A stretch of DNA of 15,629 bases from an uncultured Collinsella sp. (GCA_934646865.1 CAKUEU010000040.1:1-15629); one strand, 5' to 3'. Positions 1 to 7,859 are shown, counted from the stretch's first letter. Notes: generated from the sequence alone by a model not told the origin. Program-made: numbers and translations.

Positions 1-30
1 GACAAGGGCATAGGCCTTATGGCCATGCCC
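1..30 (-). terminator. Hairpin after the M20 amidohydrolase gene, possible terminator
   Basis: Stem GGGCAT plus GGCC (6-11, 13-16) pairs with GGCC plus ATGCCC (21-30), with one bulged A at 12 and a TTAT loop. It lies 27 bases past the stop codon of the minus-strand amidohydrolase gene. Reading minus, the stem is followed only by TTGTC before the window ends, so a T-tract cannot be confirmed. The stem is strong; its role as terminator is inference. Confidence 0.5.
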
Positions 31-56
31 GCAGGCTTGAAAGGCAAGGTTGGGTG

Positions 57-1355
57 CTACCGGTGGTCGGCGATGTAGCCCAGGGCAACCGCTGCATACG
101 CCGCGGCGCCAAGGGGAAGCTCGGCATCGTTAAAGCGTGCCTTGGGATGGTGCTGGGCAAAATGCTCGTCCGTGTCGGTCACGGCTGCGCCCACGGTAAA
201 GTACGCACTCGGGATCTCGCTCGAAATGAGCGCGAAGTCTTCGCTTGCCATGGCGTGGAACAACGGCAGGAATGCGGCCTTGGGCAGCACCGCGCCCACA
301 TAGCCAAGCGACGCCTTCGTCATACCGTCATCGAGCACGAGCGGTGGAACATCTGAGAGCGTCTCGATGGTTGCCGGCGTGCGATACGTTGCGGCCACGC
401 CGTTGACGACCTCGGCAATGCGCTCCTTGAGGTGTGCCATGAGCTCGACATCGAAGCCGCGCAGCGTTCCCTCGAGCACACAGGTATCGGGAATGACGTT
501 GGCCGCCAGTCCACCGGCGAACTTGCCCACGGTCAGCGCGACCTCCTTGGCCGCCGGCACCTCGCGGGAGATGAGCTCCTGCAGCGCCAGGTGCACATGC
601 ACGCCAGCCGTGATGGGGTCGATGCAGATCTCGGGGCTCGAGCCATGGCCGCCCTTGCCCTGGAGCGTGATGCGAAAACCGTACACGCCCGAAAGCGCGG
701 GGCTGCCATAGAGCACAAGACCGACCGGCGACTGGCTGTTGACATGCATGGCGAACGCGGCCTGGGGGCGCGGATTCTGGAGCAGGCCGTCGGCAATGGC
801 GGCGCGGGCGCCCTCAAAGGTCTCCTCACCCGGCTGGAACAGCAGCTTGACGGTAGCGTTGGCATCGACAAGCTCGGCCTCGCGGGCCTTGAGCAAACGA
901 GCAGCGCCAAGCAGCGCTGTAGCATGCATATCGTGGCCGCAGGCGTGCATGCAGCCGTTGGTGGAGGCAAAGGGCTCGCCCGACTCTTCGGTGACAGGCA
1001 GGGCATCCATATCGCCGCGGAGCATGATGACCGTGCCGGCCTGCTCGTCCGCGCACGTACCATTACCCTGCGCTGCAGCAGCGGCTCCGGCGCCGATCAG
1101 GCCCACGACACAAGAACCGTCAACGAGCACGGTATAGGGAATATCCATCTCGTCCAGGCGTGCCTGGATATAGGCAGACGTCTGCGGGAGGTTGTTGCCG
1201 AGCTCGGGCATCTGATGGAGGTCATGGCGCCATACGGCAAGCTCATCGGCAAATGCCTGAGCTTCTTTAACCAGGCCATCGCCGATAGCGGCCTGTGCCG
1301 CCGTGGTGGCCTGAGGCGCTGGTTGCGGTTGAAAATCGGACAGAGCTGGTGCCAT
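57..1355 (-). CDS. M20 family (M20D-type) metallo-amidohydrolase
   Basis: This 432-residue protein is a predicted zinc-type hydrolase of N-acyl amino acids or similar amides (the family of hippurate hydrolase, N-acetyl-amino-acid deacetylases and IAA-conjugate hydrolases). Visible family motifs are RGDMDALPV (113-121), HACGHD (137-142; Cys139 and His141 are expected metal ligands), QPGEE (174-178), MHV with His204, a dimerisation-domain stretch GKGGHGSSPE (233-242), MASEDF (369-374) and HHP near 402-404. There is no signal peptide or membrane segment, so it is probably cytoplasmic. The first 25 residues are Ala/Gln/Pro-rich and fall outside the usual domain, as does an Ala/Gly-rich insert at about 89-107. 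The start was set at the ATG preceded by GGAGGG; an in-frame start 11 codons upstream lacks such a site. It is preceded by the terminator of the permease gene and is therefore probably monocistronic. Family is certain; substrate is unknown. Confidence 0.93.
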   Translation of the reverse strand: MAPALSDFQPQPAPQATTAAQAAIGDGLVKEAQAFADELAVWRHDLHQMPELGNNLPQTSAYIQARLDEMDIPYTVLVDGSCVVGLIGAGAAAAAQGNGTCADEQAGTVIMLRGDMDALPVTEESGEPFASTNGCMHACGHDMHATALLGAARLLKAREAELVDANATVKLLFQPGEETFEGARAAIADGLLQNPRPQAAFAMHVNSQSPVGLVLYGSPALSGVYGFRITLQGKGGHGSSPEICIDPITAGVHVHLALQELISREVPAAKEVALTVGKFAGGLAANVIPDTCVLEGTLRGFDVELMAHLKERIAEVVNGVAATYRTPATIETLSDVPPLVLDDGMTKASLGYVGAVLPKAAFLPLFHAMASEDFALISSEIPSAYFTVGAAVTDTDEHFAQHHPKARFNDAELPLGAAAYAAVALGYIADHR

Positions 1356-1360
1356 AGGTG

Positions 1361-1366
1361 CCCTCC
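1361..1366 (-). promoter_or_regulatory. Ribosome binding site that sets the amidohydrolase start
   Basis: GGAGGG on the minus strand lies 5 bases before the ATG at 1355. It favours this start over the upstream in-frame start at 1388, which would place the site inside the coding region. Confidence 0.75.
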
Positions 1367-1384
1367 AATAACGTTTTTCAGCAA

Positions 1385-1420
1385 GCACTTTGACAGCGTA
1401 AAGTGCAAGGTACTACTTTA
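1385..1420. promoter_or_regulatory. Three alternating ACTTT half-sites, candidate operator
   Basis: On the plus strand, GCACTTT (1385-1391) and AAAGTGC (1400-1406) form a perfect 7-bp inverted repeat with an 8-bp spacer. The middle half-site is shared with a second inverted repeat, TAAAGT (1399-1404) and ACTTTA (1415-1420), with a 10-bp spacer. The array lies between the permease terminator and the amidohydrolase ribosome binding site, where its promoter must be. No clear -35/-10 pair could be assigned. Regulator binding is inference. Confidence 0.4.
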
Positions 1421-1430
1421 AGGGCGATGC

Positions 1431-1458
1431 ATAAAAAATGCCGCCCCAGAAGGGCGGC
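1431..1458 (-). terminator. Intrinsic terminator of the DMT permease gene
   Basis: Reading minus, a perfect 7-bp stem GCCGCCC/GGGCGGC (arms at 1452-1458 and 1440-1446) with a 5-base loop is followed by ATTTTTTAT. It starts 13 bases past the permease stop codon and also separates that gene from the amidohydrolase gene downstream. Confidence 0.9.
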
Positions 1459-1470
1459 GCAACAAGTTGT

Positions 1471-2451
1471 TTACAATTGCAAGCGCGGCTTTCGGCGCAG
1501 GAAATCGAAGTGCGTCTCGCTCAAAATAATCGATAGGAAGATGAGCGCAAAGCCTGCGAGCAGGCGCGAGGTGAGCGCCTCCCCCATCAGCAGTACCGAG
1601 AACAGCACGCCCGAGGGCGACTCCATCGAAAGAAGCAACGAGCCCGTCGAAGCCGGGACATGTGCCAGACCGACATTTTGGATGAGCAGCGCCACACACG
1701 TACAGCCCACCGAGAGGAAAGCCATCACGGCGATAAAGCTCGGCGTCCATACAGACGCGGGCGCTTGAGTCTCAAAGAGCAGTGACGAAACCAGGCTCAA
1801 GACGCCATTGCCCACGAACATCCAAAACGTAATGACGTTGATGTCCATCTTGCGGCCGTACTTGGCGGTCACCGCCATCTGAATCGCGAAGAAGACCGCG
1901 CCGCCCAGCGTAATGGCATCGCCGATGTTGAACTCGACGCTGTCGAGCGCCACGAGGCCAATGCCCGCCAAGCACAGCAGCGCCGCGCCCAAGTTATAGC
2001 GAGTGAGCTTTTCGCCGCTCAAGAAGTAGCTCGCAAACGGAACGAGGATGCAATACGTGCCGGTCAAAAAAGCGCTCTTGCCCGCCGTGGTCTGCGCCAA
2101 GCCAATCGTCTGCAAACCGTAAGCGCCCCACATCAACGCGCCCATGCCAAGCCCGACGATCAGGTTACGGGCATTGAAATGCGCGATGATGCGCTTGTGG
2201 AAGATAGCGAACATGACCAGCGAAGCCGGAAGGAAGCGAACGTAGAGCAGCTCGAACACCGGAATGGTATCGAGCGCATCCTTCATGGTCGTAAAGGAAT
2301 AGCCCCAGATGACCGCCACCGAAAGCAGCAAGACCTTCCAGAACAGCGGCGATCGCGCTCCGGCTCCACGGGAGGCACCGGCACCCAAATCCTCGCGGGC
2401 TACAGGGCTATCGGGCATCTTTTCGATTTCATCAACGGCATATTGGGGCAT
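1471..2451 (-). CDS. DMT superfamily permease, EamA type
   Basis: This 326-residue integral membrane protein has about ten hydrophobic segments, arranged as the two EamA repeats of five helices typical of drug/metabolite transporters. The first spans roughly residues 38-170 and the second 176-312. Family-like features are TTAGKSAFLTGTYCILVPF at 121-139 (the end of the first repeat's third helix region), a GE pair at 146-147 and again MGEAL at 289-293 in the equivalent place of the second repeat. A polar 35-residue tail precedes helix 1. The start was chosen at an ATG with GAGGA six bases upstream; a longer reading frame adds 46 residues of poor, arginine- and cysteine-rich sequence running back into the preceding terminator. 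It is followed by a strong terminator, so it is probably a single-gene unit or read-through from the yhgE pair. Export of an amino acid or metabolite is plausible; the substrate cannot be read from sequence. Confidence 0.9.
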   Translation of the reverse strand: MPQYAVDEIEKMPDSPVAREDLGAGASRGAGARSPLFWKVLLLSVAVIWGYSFTTMKDALDTIPVFELLYVRFLPASLVMFAIFHKRIIAHFNARNLIVGLGMGALMWGAYGLQTIGLAQTTAGKSAFLTGTYCILVPFASYFLSGEKLTRYNLGAALLCLAGIGLVALDSVEFNIGDAITLGGAVFFAIQMAVTAKYGRKMDINVITFWMFVGNGVLSLVSSLLFETQAPASVWTPSFIAVMAFLSVGCTCVALLIQNVGLAHVPASTGSLLLSMESPSGVLFSVLLMGEALTSRLLAGFALIFLSIILSETHFDFLRRKPRLQL

Positions 2452-2520
2452 AGGGCATCCTCGCGCTCGGTCCGGGCGTGGTGTCCGCACGCGCATGGCC
2501 GCGTGCCGCCTCATGGTCAA

Positions 2521-2556
2521 ATAAAAACAGGGCGCACCGGACCCCCGGCACGCCCC
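2521..2556 (-). terminator. Intrinsic terminator of the tandem yhgE genes
   Basis: GGGCG (2530-2534) pairs with CGCCC (2551-2555) and CCGG (2537-2540) with CCGG (2545-2548), separated by a symmetric 2x2 internal loop and closed by a 4-base loop. Reading minus, the stem is followed by TGTTTTTATTT. It lies about 95 bases past the stop of the second yhgE gene and upstream of the permease start. Confidence 0.85.
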
Positions 2557-2573
2557 GCTACTGTAACAACAAC

Positions 2574-2646
2574 CAACGTTGCACCGCAATCCAGCGTACT
2601 AAAGTACCGAGCAGGAACACCTCGATGTTCCGGCAACGTCACGTTG
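2574..2646. repeat. Cluster of four short palindromes after the yhgE pair
   Basis: Four perfect dyads occur in 73 bases: CAACGTTG (2574-2581), GTACT-AA-AGTAC (2596-2607), GGAACA-N6-TGTTCC (2614-2631) and CAACGT-C-ACGTTG (2634-2646). They lie between the stop of the second yhgE gene and its terminator. They could fold in the 3' end of the yhgE transcript or be protein-binding sites ahead of the permease gene. The function is unknown. Confidence 0.5.
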
Positions 2647-2651
2647 TTGCA

Positions 2652-4841
2652 CTAAATAAGTTTTGTCGACTCCAGCTTTTCGATGATCCAGTCGTTGGCT
2701 TTGATGACTGGGCGGCGGAAGACGATGCCCAGGGCCAGTGACGGGATCAGGTAGCTCGCCAGGATACCCAGCTCAACCCAATACTCCATATGGTACGCAC
2801 CGGCCATGGCGGCGTGCATGGCGTTGATGCCGTGAGTGAACGGCAGGAACGGATAGATCGCCTGGAACACGGGACCTGTCATCTCGATGGGGAACGTACC
2901 GCCCGAGCCGCCGACCTGCATGACCAGCAGTACGACGGCGAGGGCCTTGCCGATATCGCCAAACGACACCGTGAGCGTGTAGACGATATTAGAGAACACG
3001 AGGCTCGCGACCCAGCCCGCCAGCACAAACTGCAGCGGGTTATCGCACTGGATGCCAAAGAACAGGATGTCGCCCGCGCACACGAGCGTCGCCTGCAGCA
3101 GGGCCAAGCCACCAAAGAACAGGTAACGGCCCAGATAGATCTCGTGCAGGCGCACGGGAATCAGCTCGTTAATGAGCTCGTCATTGACCGAAACCTTCAT
3201 CATGGCAGCCAACACGATCGAGCCGACCCACAGCGACAGAATCGTATAGAACGGTGCCATGGCCGAGCCGTAGTTGCGGATCGGATAGACCGGCTTGCGG
3301 TCGAGCGAGACGGGGCCCGAAAGCGATACGGCAAGACCCTCGGGATCGTTGCCAATCATCGTCTTGATCGTGGCAAGATCGTCCGACATCAGGGCGCCGT
3401 CGAGCTCGGACTTGAAAGCACTGATCTTATCGGATGCCTCGCCCAGCTGATCCGAAGCCTTGTTGACCAGTTTAGCGGCCTTGGAAAGGCCCTTCGCGAG
3501 CGAACCGGAAGCGTCGGTTAGACCGGCAACAGCACTATCGAGATCGCCCGAGATACCGTTCAGGGAATCCAGAACACCCGAAATGGTCTTCTTGAGCTCC
3601 TTGGCCTTGACCGAGAACGTGGAGTCGTAATCGATCTTGGCGCCCGAGATGCCAGCCTTGGCATCGGAGATCGTCTGGTCGACCTCAGCACGGGACGCAT
3701 TGACCTTTGCCATGCTGTCCGTGAGCGATGTCGCGATGCTCGTCAGTTCCTTGGCATTGTTGCGGTACTCCGTCGCAGTTTTACCAAGCTCCGCAGCCGC
3801 GTCCTCAAGCCCTGCCTTGAGCCTGTCGTTACTCACCTGGCCGGCAAGACTGCGGAGTTTATCCGCCGTCGCATCGATCTCGTCGGCACGCGCATTGAGC
3901 GATGCCGCACCATCGTTGAGCTGGGATACCGTCAGGTCGACATGCTGGTTCGCAGCATCAAAGGCCTTGGCGAGCTCGGTAGATACGTTGTCGAACGACC
4001 CGGCACTCCCATCAATCGCGGCATCGATCGCGTCGCTGGCGGCTTTGAGCGCTTGCTCGGAATCTACGATGCCGCTTTCGGCATGCTCCATCAGCTGCTT
4101 CACCGATGCCTCGGTCGTACCGGTCTGCTTGAGCAAACCACCCGCCGACGTCAGCGAATCCGACGTTGAATTCAAAATGCCCGCGAGCGACCCTGCGCTG
4201 GCCTGAATGTCCTGTAGATCCTCGACTGAATCGCCGAGTGTCGAAGACAAGTTGGCGATGAAGTTGCTGATCTCGTCGGTGCTCATGTAGTCGAGCAAGC
4301 TAGACACCGTTTTAAGTCCGATGGACGTGATGGTCTCGGTAAAGGTCTCGTTGACCTGACTCTGAACGGCACTCGAACCCTTTTCGGTCACGATCTGGGC
4401 GATGGCGTTGGCCTTCTGGTTCTCATAGAACTCAATGTCTGCGTGCTTCACGTCGGTCGAGAAAAGCGTCATCATATCGGCGCTAAAGCTCTTGGGGATA
4501 ACGACTGCCGCATAGTAGGCCCCCGACTTAACGCCCTCGATGGCCTTGTCGCGATCGTTGAGCACAACCCAGTCAAAGTTCTCGTTGCCACGCAGGCTCG
4601 CGGTCACGTTTTCACCCACGTTGATCTCGACGGGGATCAGGTCGCTCTCGTAGCCTTCATCGGTATTGACCACGGCAATCTTGAGGTTGCCGGTGTTGCC
4701 ATACGGGTCCCAGCTGCCGGTGATGTTAAACCACGCGTACAGGCACGGCACAATGATCAGGCCCATCACAACGATCATGCCAATCACAGAGTGAGACACG
4801 TTTTGAACGTCGCGCTTAAACAGGTGCAGGATGTTCTTCAT
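2652..4841 (-). CDS. YhgE/Pip family membrane protein, shorter tandem copy
   Basis: This 729-residue protein has the layout of the YhgE/phage infection protein family, related to EsaA/YueB and to ABC-2-type membrane domains. It has a short cytoplasmic N-terminus, one membrane segment (about 18-38), then the family hallmark NITGSWDPYGNTGNLKIAVV (39-58). A long extracytoplasmic region (about 60-500) follows, rich in Ser/Ala/Asp with heptad-like helices. At the C-terminus lies a bundle of about five membrane segments (from about 522) containing SGGTFPIEM and YPFLPFTHGIN, the conserved C-terminal signature. It starts directly after the TAA of its paralogue and has an AAAGGAGGT site, so the two are surely co-transcribed and may form a heteromer. 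Known members serve as phage receptors (Lactococcus Pip) or as secretion-system components (EsaA); for this protein the role is unknown. It ends in a short cytoplasmic tail, without the extension found in its partner. Confidence 0.92.
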   Translation of the reverse strand: MKNILHLFKRDVQNVSHSVIGMIVVMGLIIVPCLYAWFNITGSWDPYGNTGNLKIAVVNTDEGYESDLIPVEINVGENVTASLRGNENFDWVVLNDRDKAIEGVKSGAYYAAVVIPKSFSADMMTLFSTDVKHADIEFYENQKANAIAQIVTEKGSSAVQSQVNETFTETITSIGLKTVSSLLDYMSTDEISNFIANLSSTLGDSVEDLQDIQASAGSLAGILNSTSDSLTSAGGLLKQTGTTEASVKQLMEHAESGIVDSEQALKAASDAIDAAIDGSAGSFDNVSTELAKAFDAANQHVDLTVSQLNDGAASLNARADEIDATADKLRSLAGQVSNDRLKAGLEDAAAELGKTATEYRNNAKELTSIATSLTDSMAKVNASRAEVDQTISDAKAGISGAKIDYDSTFSVKAKELKKTISGVLDSLNGISGDLDSAVAGLTDASGSLAKGLSKAAKLVNKASDQLGEASDKISAFKSELDGALMSDDLATIKTMIGNDPEGLAVSLSGPVSLDRKPVYPIRNYGSAMAPFYTILSLWVGSIVLAAMMKVSVNDELINELIPVRLHEIYLGRYLFFGGLALLQATLVCAGDILFFGIQCDNPLQFVLAGWVASLVFSNIVYTLTVSFGDIGKALAVVLLVMQVGGSGGTFPIEMTGPVFQAIYPFLPFTHGINAMHAAMAGAYHMEYWVELGILASYLIPSLALGIVFRRPVIKANDWIIEKLESTKLI

Positions 4842-7658
4842 TTATGCCTCACCTCCTTTGGAGTGCTTGCCAAGCGGAGCGCTGTCCTCGTTCATCACAA
4901 ACGTGTCGTCCCCGTTCTCGGGAACATGGTGCGCATCGAAATGAGTGGGCTGGTCGGCAGCCTGGGGCTTGGACGTTGAGCCCTGCTCGCTGGCGTTGAG
5001 GCCAAACATGCGACGAGCGGCCGGGATGGCAGCCGTGTGCTCGCGCATCTCGCGGCGCAGGTCCTCGTCCGAGAGTGCCGAGATGCGCATCTGAACATTC
5101 AGGCTCGCGCGAATGTACTCGATATTGATGAGCCAGCCACAGATGGCGATAACCGAAATGATCCAGATGACAAGCAGAATGATCTTGCCGTTATTGTCGA
5201 TATCGAGAACCATCGACAACACGAAGAGCAAGATTTGCACGCCCACCACGGCGGCAAAGCCGCCCTTGATGTAGTACGGATAGCGATGCTCGAAGGTCAC
5301 GGCGCGCTGGAGGACTTCGCGACGATACGAATCGGAATCGAGCATGACGCGCATGGCCGTGCGCAGTGAATAGCGCTGACGAGGCAGGTCGTTGGATTCG
5401 CAGATCATCATGCCCGTCGTGGAGAGTTCCTTATCGAAGAGCAGGTTGAGGTTGAGCAGCAGCGGACGCAGCTGCAGGCCGATAAAGAGCGCGATGATCA
5501 GGAACACACCCAGGATGCACAGATTAAAGAGGTAATTAAACGAGTACATGCCGCCGACGGTCTCGCGCAGCAGGTTAATGCCATAGGTAAAGGGCAGCAG
5601 CGGATGGAGCCATTGGAAGAAGCCAGGCATCATCTCGATGGGATACATACCCGACGAGCCGGGGATCTGCACGATGACGAGAATGACGCCAATCGCCTTG
5701 CCGATATGCTTAAACGTGGTGGACAGCGCATAGATAATGTTGACGTACGTAAACGAGATGGCGATGCCGCCCAGCACAAAGAACAATGGATTGACGCACT
5801 GCACGCCGATAATCAGGTCGCCCACCGTCACGATAATGGCCTGGAACGCGCCCAGGATTACCAGCAGCAGCCAACGGCCAAAGTAGCCCTGGCGAGCGGT
5901 AAAGGTGCCGATGCCCTCGCGATCGACTTCGAGCTTGTAGATGGCGATGAGCACGTAGCCGCCTACCCAAAGCGCCAGGTTGGTATAGAACGGAGCAATG
6001 CCCGAGCCAAAGCTCTTGACCGGATAGATTGCCTTAGACGTCAGCTCAACCGGGGACGCCATGAAATCTGCCACGTCATTGACGTCGACATTCATCAGGT
6101 CGGCCAACTCGCCCATGGACTCGGACGTTTGAAGCGCCGCGATATCGTTGGCAGCGGTTGCAAGCTTGTCTTGAACCTTGGCAAGTGAGGCATCGGTCTG
6201 GGAGAGCGTGGTCTTTGCCTGTTTGAGGGTAGCATCGAGCTGCGACAGCGTGCCGCGCGCATTTGCGATCGTAGGGGTAAGCCCCGACACGATACCGGTC
6301 AGGTCGCCTGAAACGGCGGCAAAGGAATCAAGCGCGCTCGAAGCCTTCGGCAGCGCGTTTTGGCCCAGATCCGTCTGGGCCTGGCCAATGTTGGTCGCGC
6401 CGGTTTGAATCGCGCTATTGATAGCATCGCTGGCACCCGAAACGGCCGAGGCGTCATTCGCAATAGCGCTTGACTGTGCAGAGAGATTATCTTTAACGGC
6501 CTGAAGGCTCTCGTTTTGTCCTCGTAGCGTGTCGATTGTCGACGCGATCAGCGCGTTGATCTCCTCCGAACCCGTCGGCGCGCTGTCGGCAAGCTCCTGT
6601 AGCTTATCGATAAGGGCCTTATTGTGGTCAATCGTCGTCTGAAGCGATTCGAGCGAGTTGTCGATACGAGTGGTCGTTGACGTCAGGGCGCCCGTCATCT
6701 TTCCGACGGCAGCGTTTGCGGATGCCGATGTCTTGGTCAGCGCGAGGCTGCCCTCAGAGAGCGCCTTCGAAAGCGAGGTGATGGACTTGCCCGCCGTGGT
6801 GCGAGCCTCGCCCAACAAGTCATTACCCTGGGAAATCGCCTGTGTAAGCGAAGGCGTCTGCCCCTGCAAGCCGGCAAGTGCCACGTCAGCAGAAGCGATG
6901 GCACCGCTCGTCTTATCGATGGCGGTATTCATGTCGCCGATGGAGTCGCGCACTTCGCTCAAAGTTTCGGACGCCTCGGACACCGAGCTCGTCAGCGAAT
7001 TCTGCGTCTGGGTAGCTTTGTCCTTAAGATCGATACCCGCATCTTTCGCAATGCCGGCTACGGTCTCGCCCACCGTGGAGACAAACTCCGCGTTAATCTG
7101 CTCCTCAATAGTATTGGCACCGGTATCGGTGACCTTAGGCGCAATGGCGCTCTTTTTCTCGTTGACGTAGTACGTGAGCTTGGGCTGATGGTAATTGCCG
7201 TCGAGCATCGATACGAGATTGTCAGAGAAATTCTTGGGGATCACGATGGCAGCGTAATACTCGCCGCTCTCGACGCCCTCCTTGGCATCGGCGGCCGAGT
7301 CGACGAAGGTCCAGCCCAGCTGGTCGTTCTCTTTGAGCTGGTCGACCACTTTATCGCCTGCGTTGAGCTCGCCCACCAGGTCATTCTGGGTGCCCTGATC
7401 GTTGTTGGCGATGGCGATTTTAATGCCCTGGGTATTTCCGTACGGATCCCAGTTGGCAACGATGTTGTACCAGGCATATAGCGAGGGAATGACGCACACG
7501 CCCAGGGTAACCACCAGGGCGACGGGGTTCACGAGCAATCGCTTGATGTCGCGTTTAAAGATCGCAAAGGACACCTTTGCATCGGATAGTTTGCTGCCGA
7601 GACTCACGCTTGGACCATCCATCCTGTCGTTTAGCCGAATCATGCTATTAACAACCAT
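4842..7658 (-). CDS. YhgE/Pip family membrane protein with extra C-terminal membrane domain
   Basis: This protein has 938 residues from the ATG at 7658. A first membrane segment (about 44-66) runs into YNIVANWDPYGNTQGIKIAI (64-83), the YhgE/Pip N-terminal hallmark. A very long extracytoplasmic helical region (about 85-540) is rich in Ser, Thr, Ala, Asp and Gln with no cysteine, typical of the rod-like coiled coils of this family. The C-terminal bundle of about five membrane segments (560-731) carries IPGSSGMYPIEM (665-676) and HPLLPFTYGIN (685-695). Unlike its neighbour it then continues for about 200 residues: a charged linker (742-798), two more membrane segments (799-819 and 824-846) and a soluble tail rich in Glu, Arg and Pro. 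It is first in a two-gene unit. The start is uncertain: no good ribosome binding site precedes 7658, and a TTG at 7691 lies in the loop of a hairpin. Starts at 7643 or 7607 (GTG) are also possible. The role is unknown; surface scaffold, phage receptor or envelope transport are the options. Confidence 0.88.
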   Translation of the reverse strand: MVVNSMIRLNDRMDGPSVSLGSKLSDAKVSFAIFKRDIKRLLVNPVALVVTLGVCVIPSLYAWYNIVANWDPYGNTQGIKIAIANNDQGTQNDLVGELNAGDKVVDQLKENDQLGWTFVDSAADAKEGVESGEYYAAIVIPKNFSDNLVSMLDGNYHQPKLTYYVNEKKSAIAPKVTDTGANTIEEQINAEFVSTVGETVAGIAKDAGIDLKDKATQTQNSLTSSVSEASETLSEVRDSIGDMNTAIDKTSGAIASADVALAGLQGQTPSLTQAISQGNDLLGEARTTAGKSITSLSKALSEGSLALTKTSASANAAVGKMTGALTSTTTRIDNSLESLQTTIDHNKALIDKLQELADSAPTGSEEINALIASTIDTLRGQNESLQAVKDNLSAQSSAIANDASAVSGASDAINSAIQTGATNIGQAQTDLGQNALPKASSALDSFAAVSGDLTGIVSGLTPTIANARGTLSQLDATLKQAKTTLSQTDASLAKVQDKLATAANDIAALQTSESMGELADLMNVDVNDVADFMASPVELTSKAIYPVKSFGSGIAPFYTNLALWVGGYVLIAIYKLEVDREGIGTFTARQGYFGRWLLLVILGAFQAIIVTVGDLIIGVQCVNPLFFVLGGIAISFTYVNIIYALSTTFKHIGKAIGVILVIVQIPGSSGMYPIEMMPGFFQWLHPLLPFTYGINLLRETVGGMYSFNYLFNLCILGVFLIIALFIGLQLRPLLLNLNLLFDKELSTTGMMICESNDLPRQRYSLRTAMRVMLDSDSYRREVLQRAVTFEHRYPYYIKGGFAAVVGVQILLFVLSMVLDIDNNGKIILLVIWIISVIAICGWLINIEYIRASLNVQMRISALSDEDLRREMREHTAAIPAARRMFGLNASEQGSTSKPQAADQPTHFDAHHVPENGDDTFVMNEDSAPLGKHSKGGEA
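4851..4859 (-). promoter_or_regulatory. Strong ribosome binding site inside the end of the first yhgE gene
   Basis: AAAGGAGGT on the minus strand lies 9 bases before the ATG at 4841 and within the last codons of the upstream gene. Stop and start abut as TAA-ATG, which suggests translational coupling as well as strong independent initiation. Confidence 0.8.
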
Positions 7659-7683
7659 TGTACGGAGGCACTTTGGCGCCTCG

Positions 7684-7699
7684 CAGCACAATGGTGCTG
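7684..7699. repeat. Perfect inverted repeat in the yhgE leader
   Basis: CAGCAC-AATG-GTGCTG, a 6-bp dyad with a 4-base loop, lies between the candidate promoter (-10 at 7715-7720) and the yhgE start. It could be a leader hairpin or an operator. The alternative TTG start codon (7691) falls in its loop, which argues against that start. Confidence 0.55.
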
Positions 7700-7714
7700 A
7701 GTTTTGCGGGTAGC

Positions 7715-7743
7715 AATATACTACGAAGATGAGTTAACGTACA
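7715..7743 (-). promoter_or_regulatory. Candidate promoter of the tandem yhgE genes
   Basis: Reading minus, TATATT (7720-7715) is a good -10 element, with TGTACG (7743-7738) 17 bp upstream as a poor -35. Predicted transcription would start near 7708, giving a leader of about 50 bases. The weak -35 overlaps a palindrome (7739-7750), the pattern expected of a regulated promoter. No experimental support is available. Confidence 0.4.
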
Positions 7744-7750
7744 GATGTAC
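7733..7750. promoter_or_regulatory. Palindromes overlapping the yhgE -35 region, candidate operator
   Basis: GTTAAC (7733-7738) is directly followed by GTACA-GA-TGTAC (7739-7750); both are perfect palindromes. On the minus strand the second also reads as a direct repeat CTGTAC-AT-CTGTAC. Overlap with the presumed -35 suggests repressor binding; the regulator is not encoded in this window. Confidence 0.4.
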
Positions 7751-7859
7751 AGTATCTCAAATTCCCGCAGCTCACAAAACCACAACCCGCACAAATTAGC
7801 TACCCAACGGTCACGCCGATGTTTTGGCAACAAGAGTGGATTTTCGGACGCCTATATAT

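Noticed and set aside
432..1421. 329-residue plus-strand frame opposite the amidohydrolase
   Set aside because: Antisense shadow; no family features, and the minus-strand gene has all its metal-site motifs and a ribosome binding site.
2492..2520. Promoter of the permease from TTGACC at 2520-2515 (minus)
   Set aside because: The hexamer is good, but the sequence 17 bp on reads CATGCG, not a credible -10 element.
7689..7691. TTG as start of the first yhgE gene
   Set aside because: It lies in the loop of a perfect hairpin and has no Shine-Dalgarno sequence; the ATG at 7658 or a start further in is more likely.
7648..7833. 61-residue minus-strand frame in the spacer upstream of yhgE
   Set aside because: Overlaps the candidate promoter and the yhgE start, has no ribosome binding site and no recognisable domain; better explained as spacer DNA.
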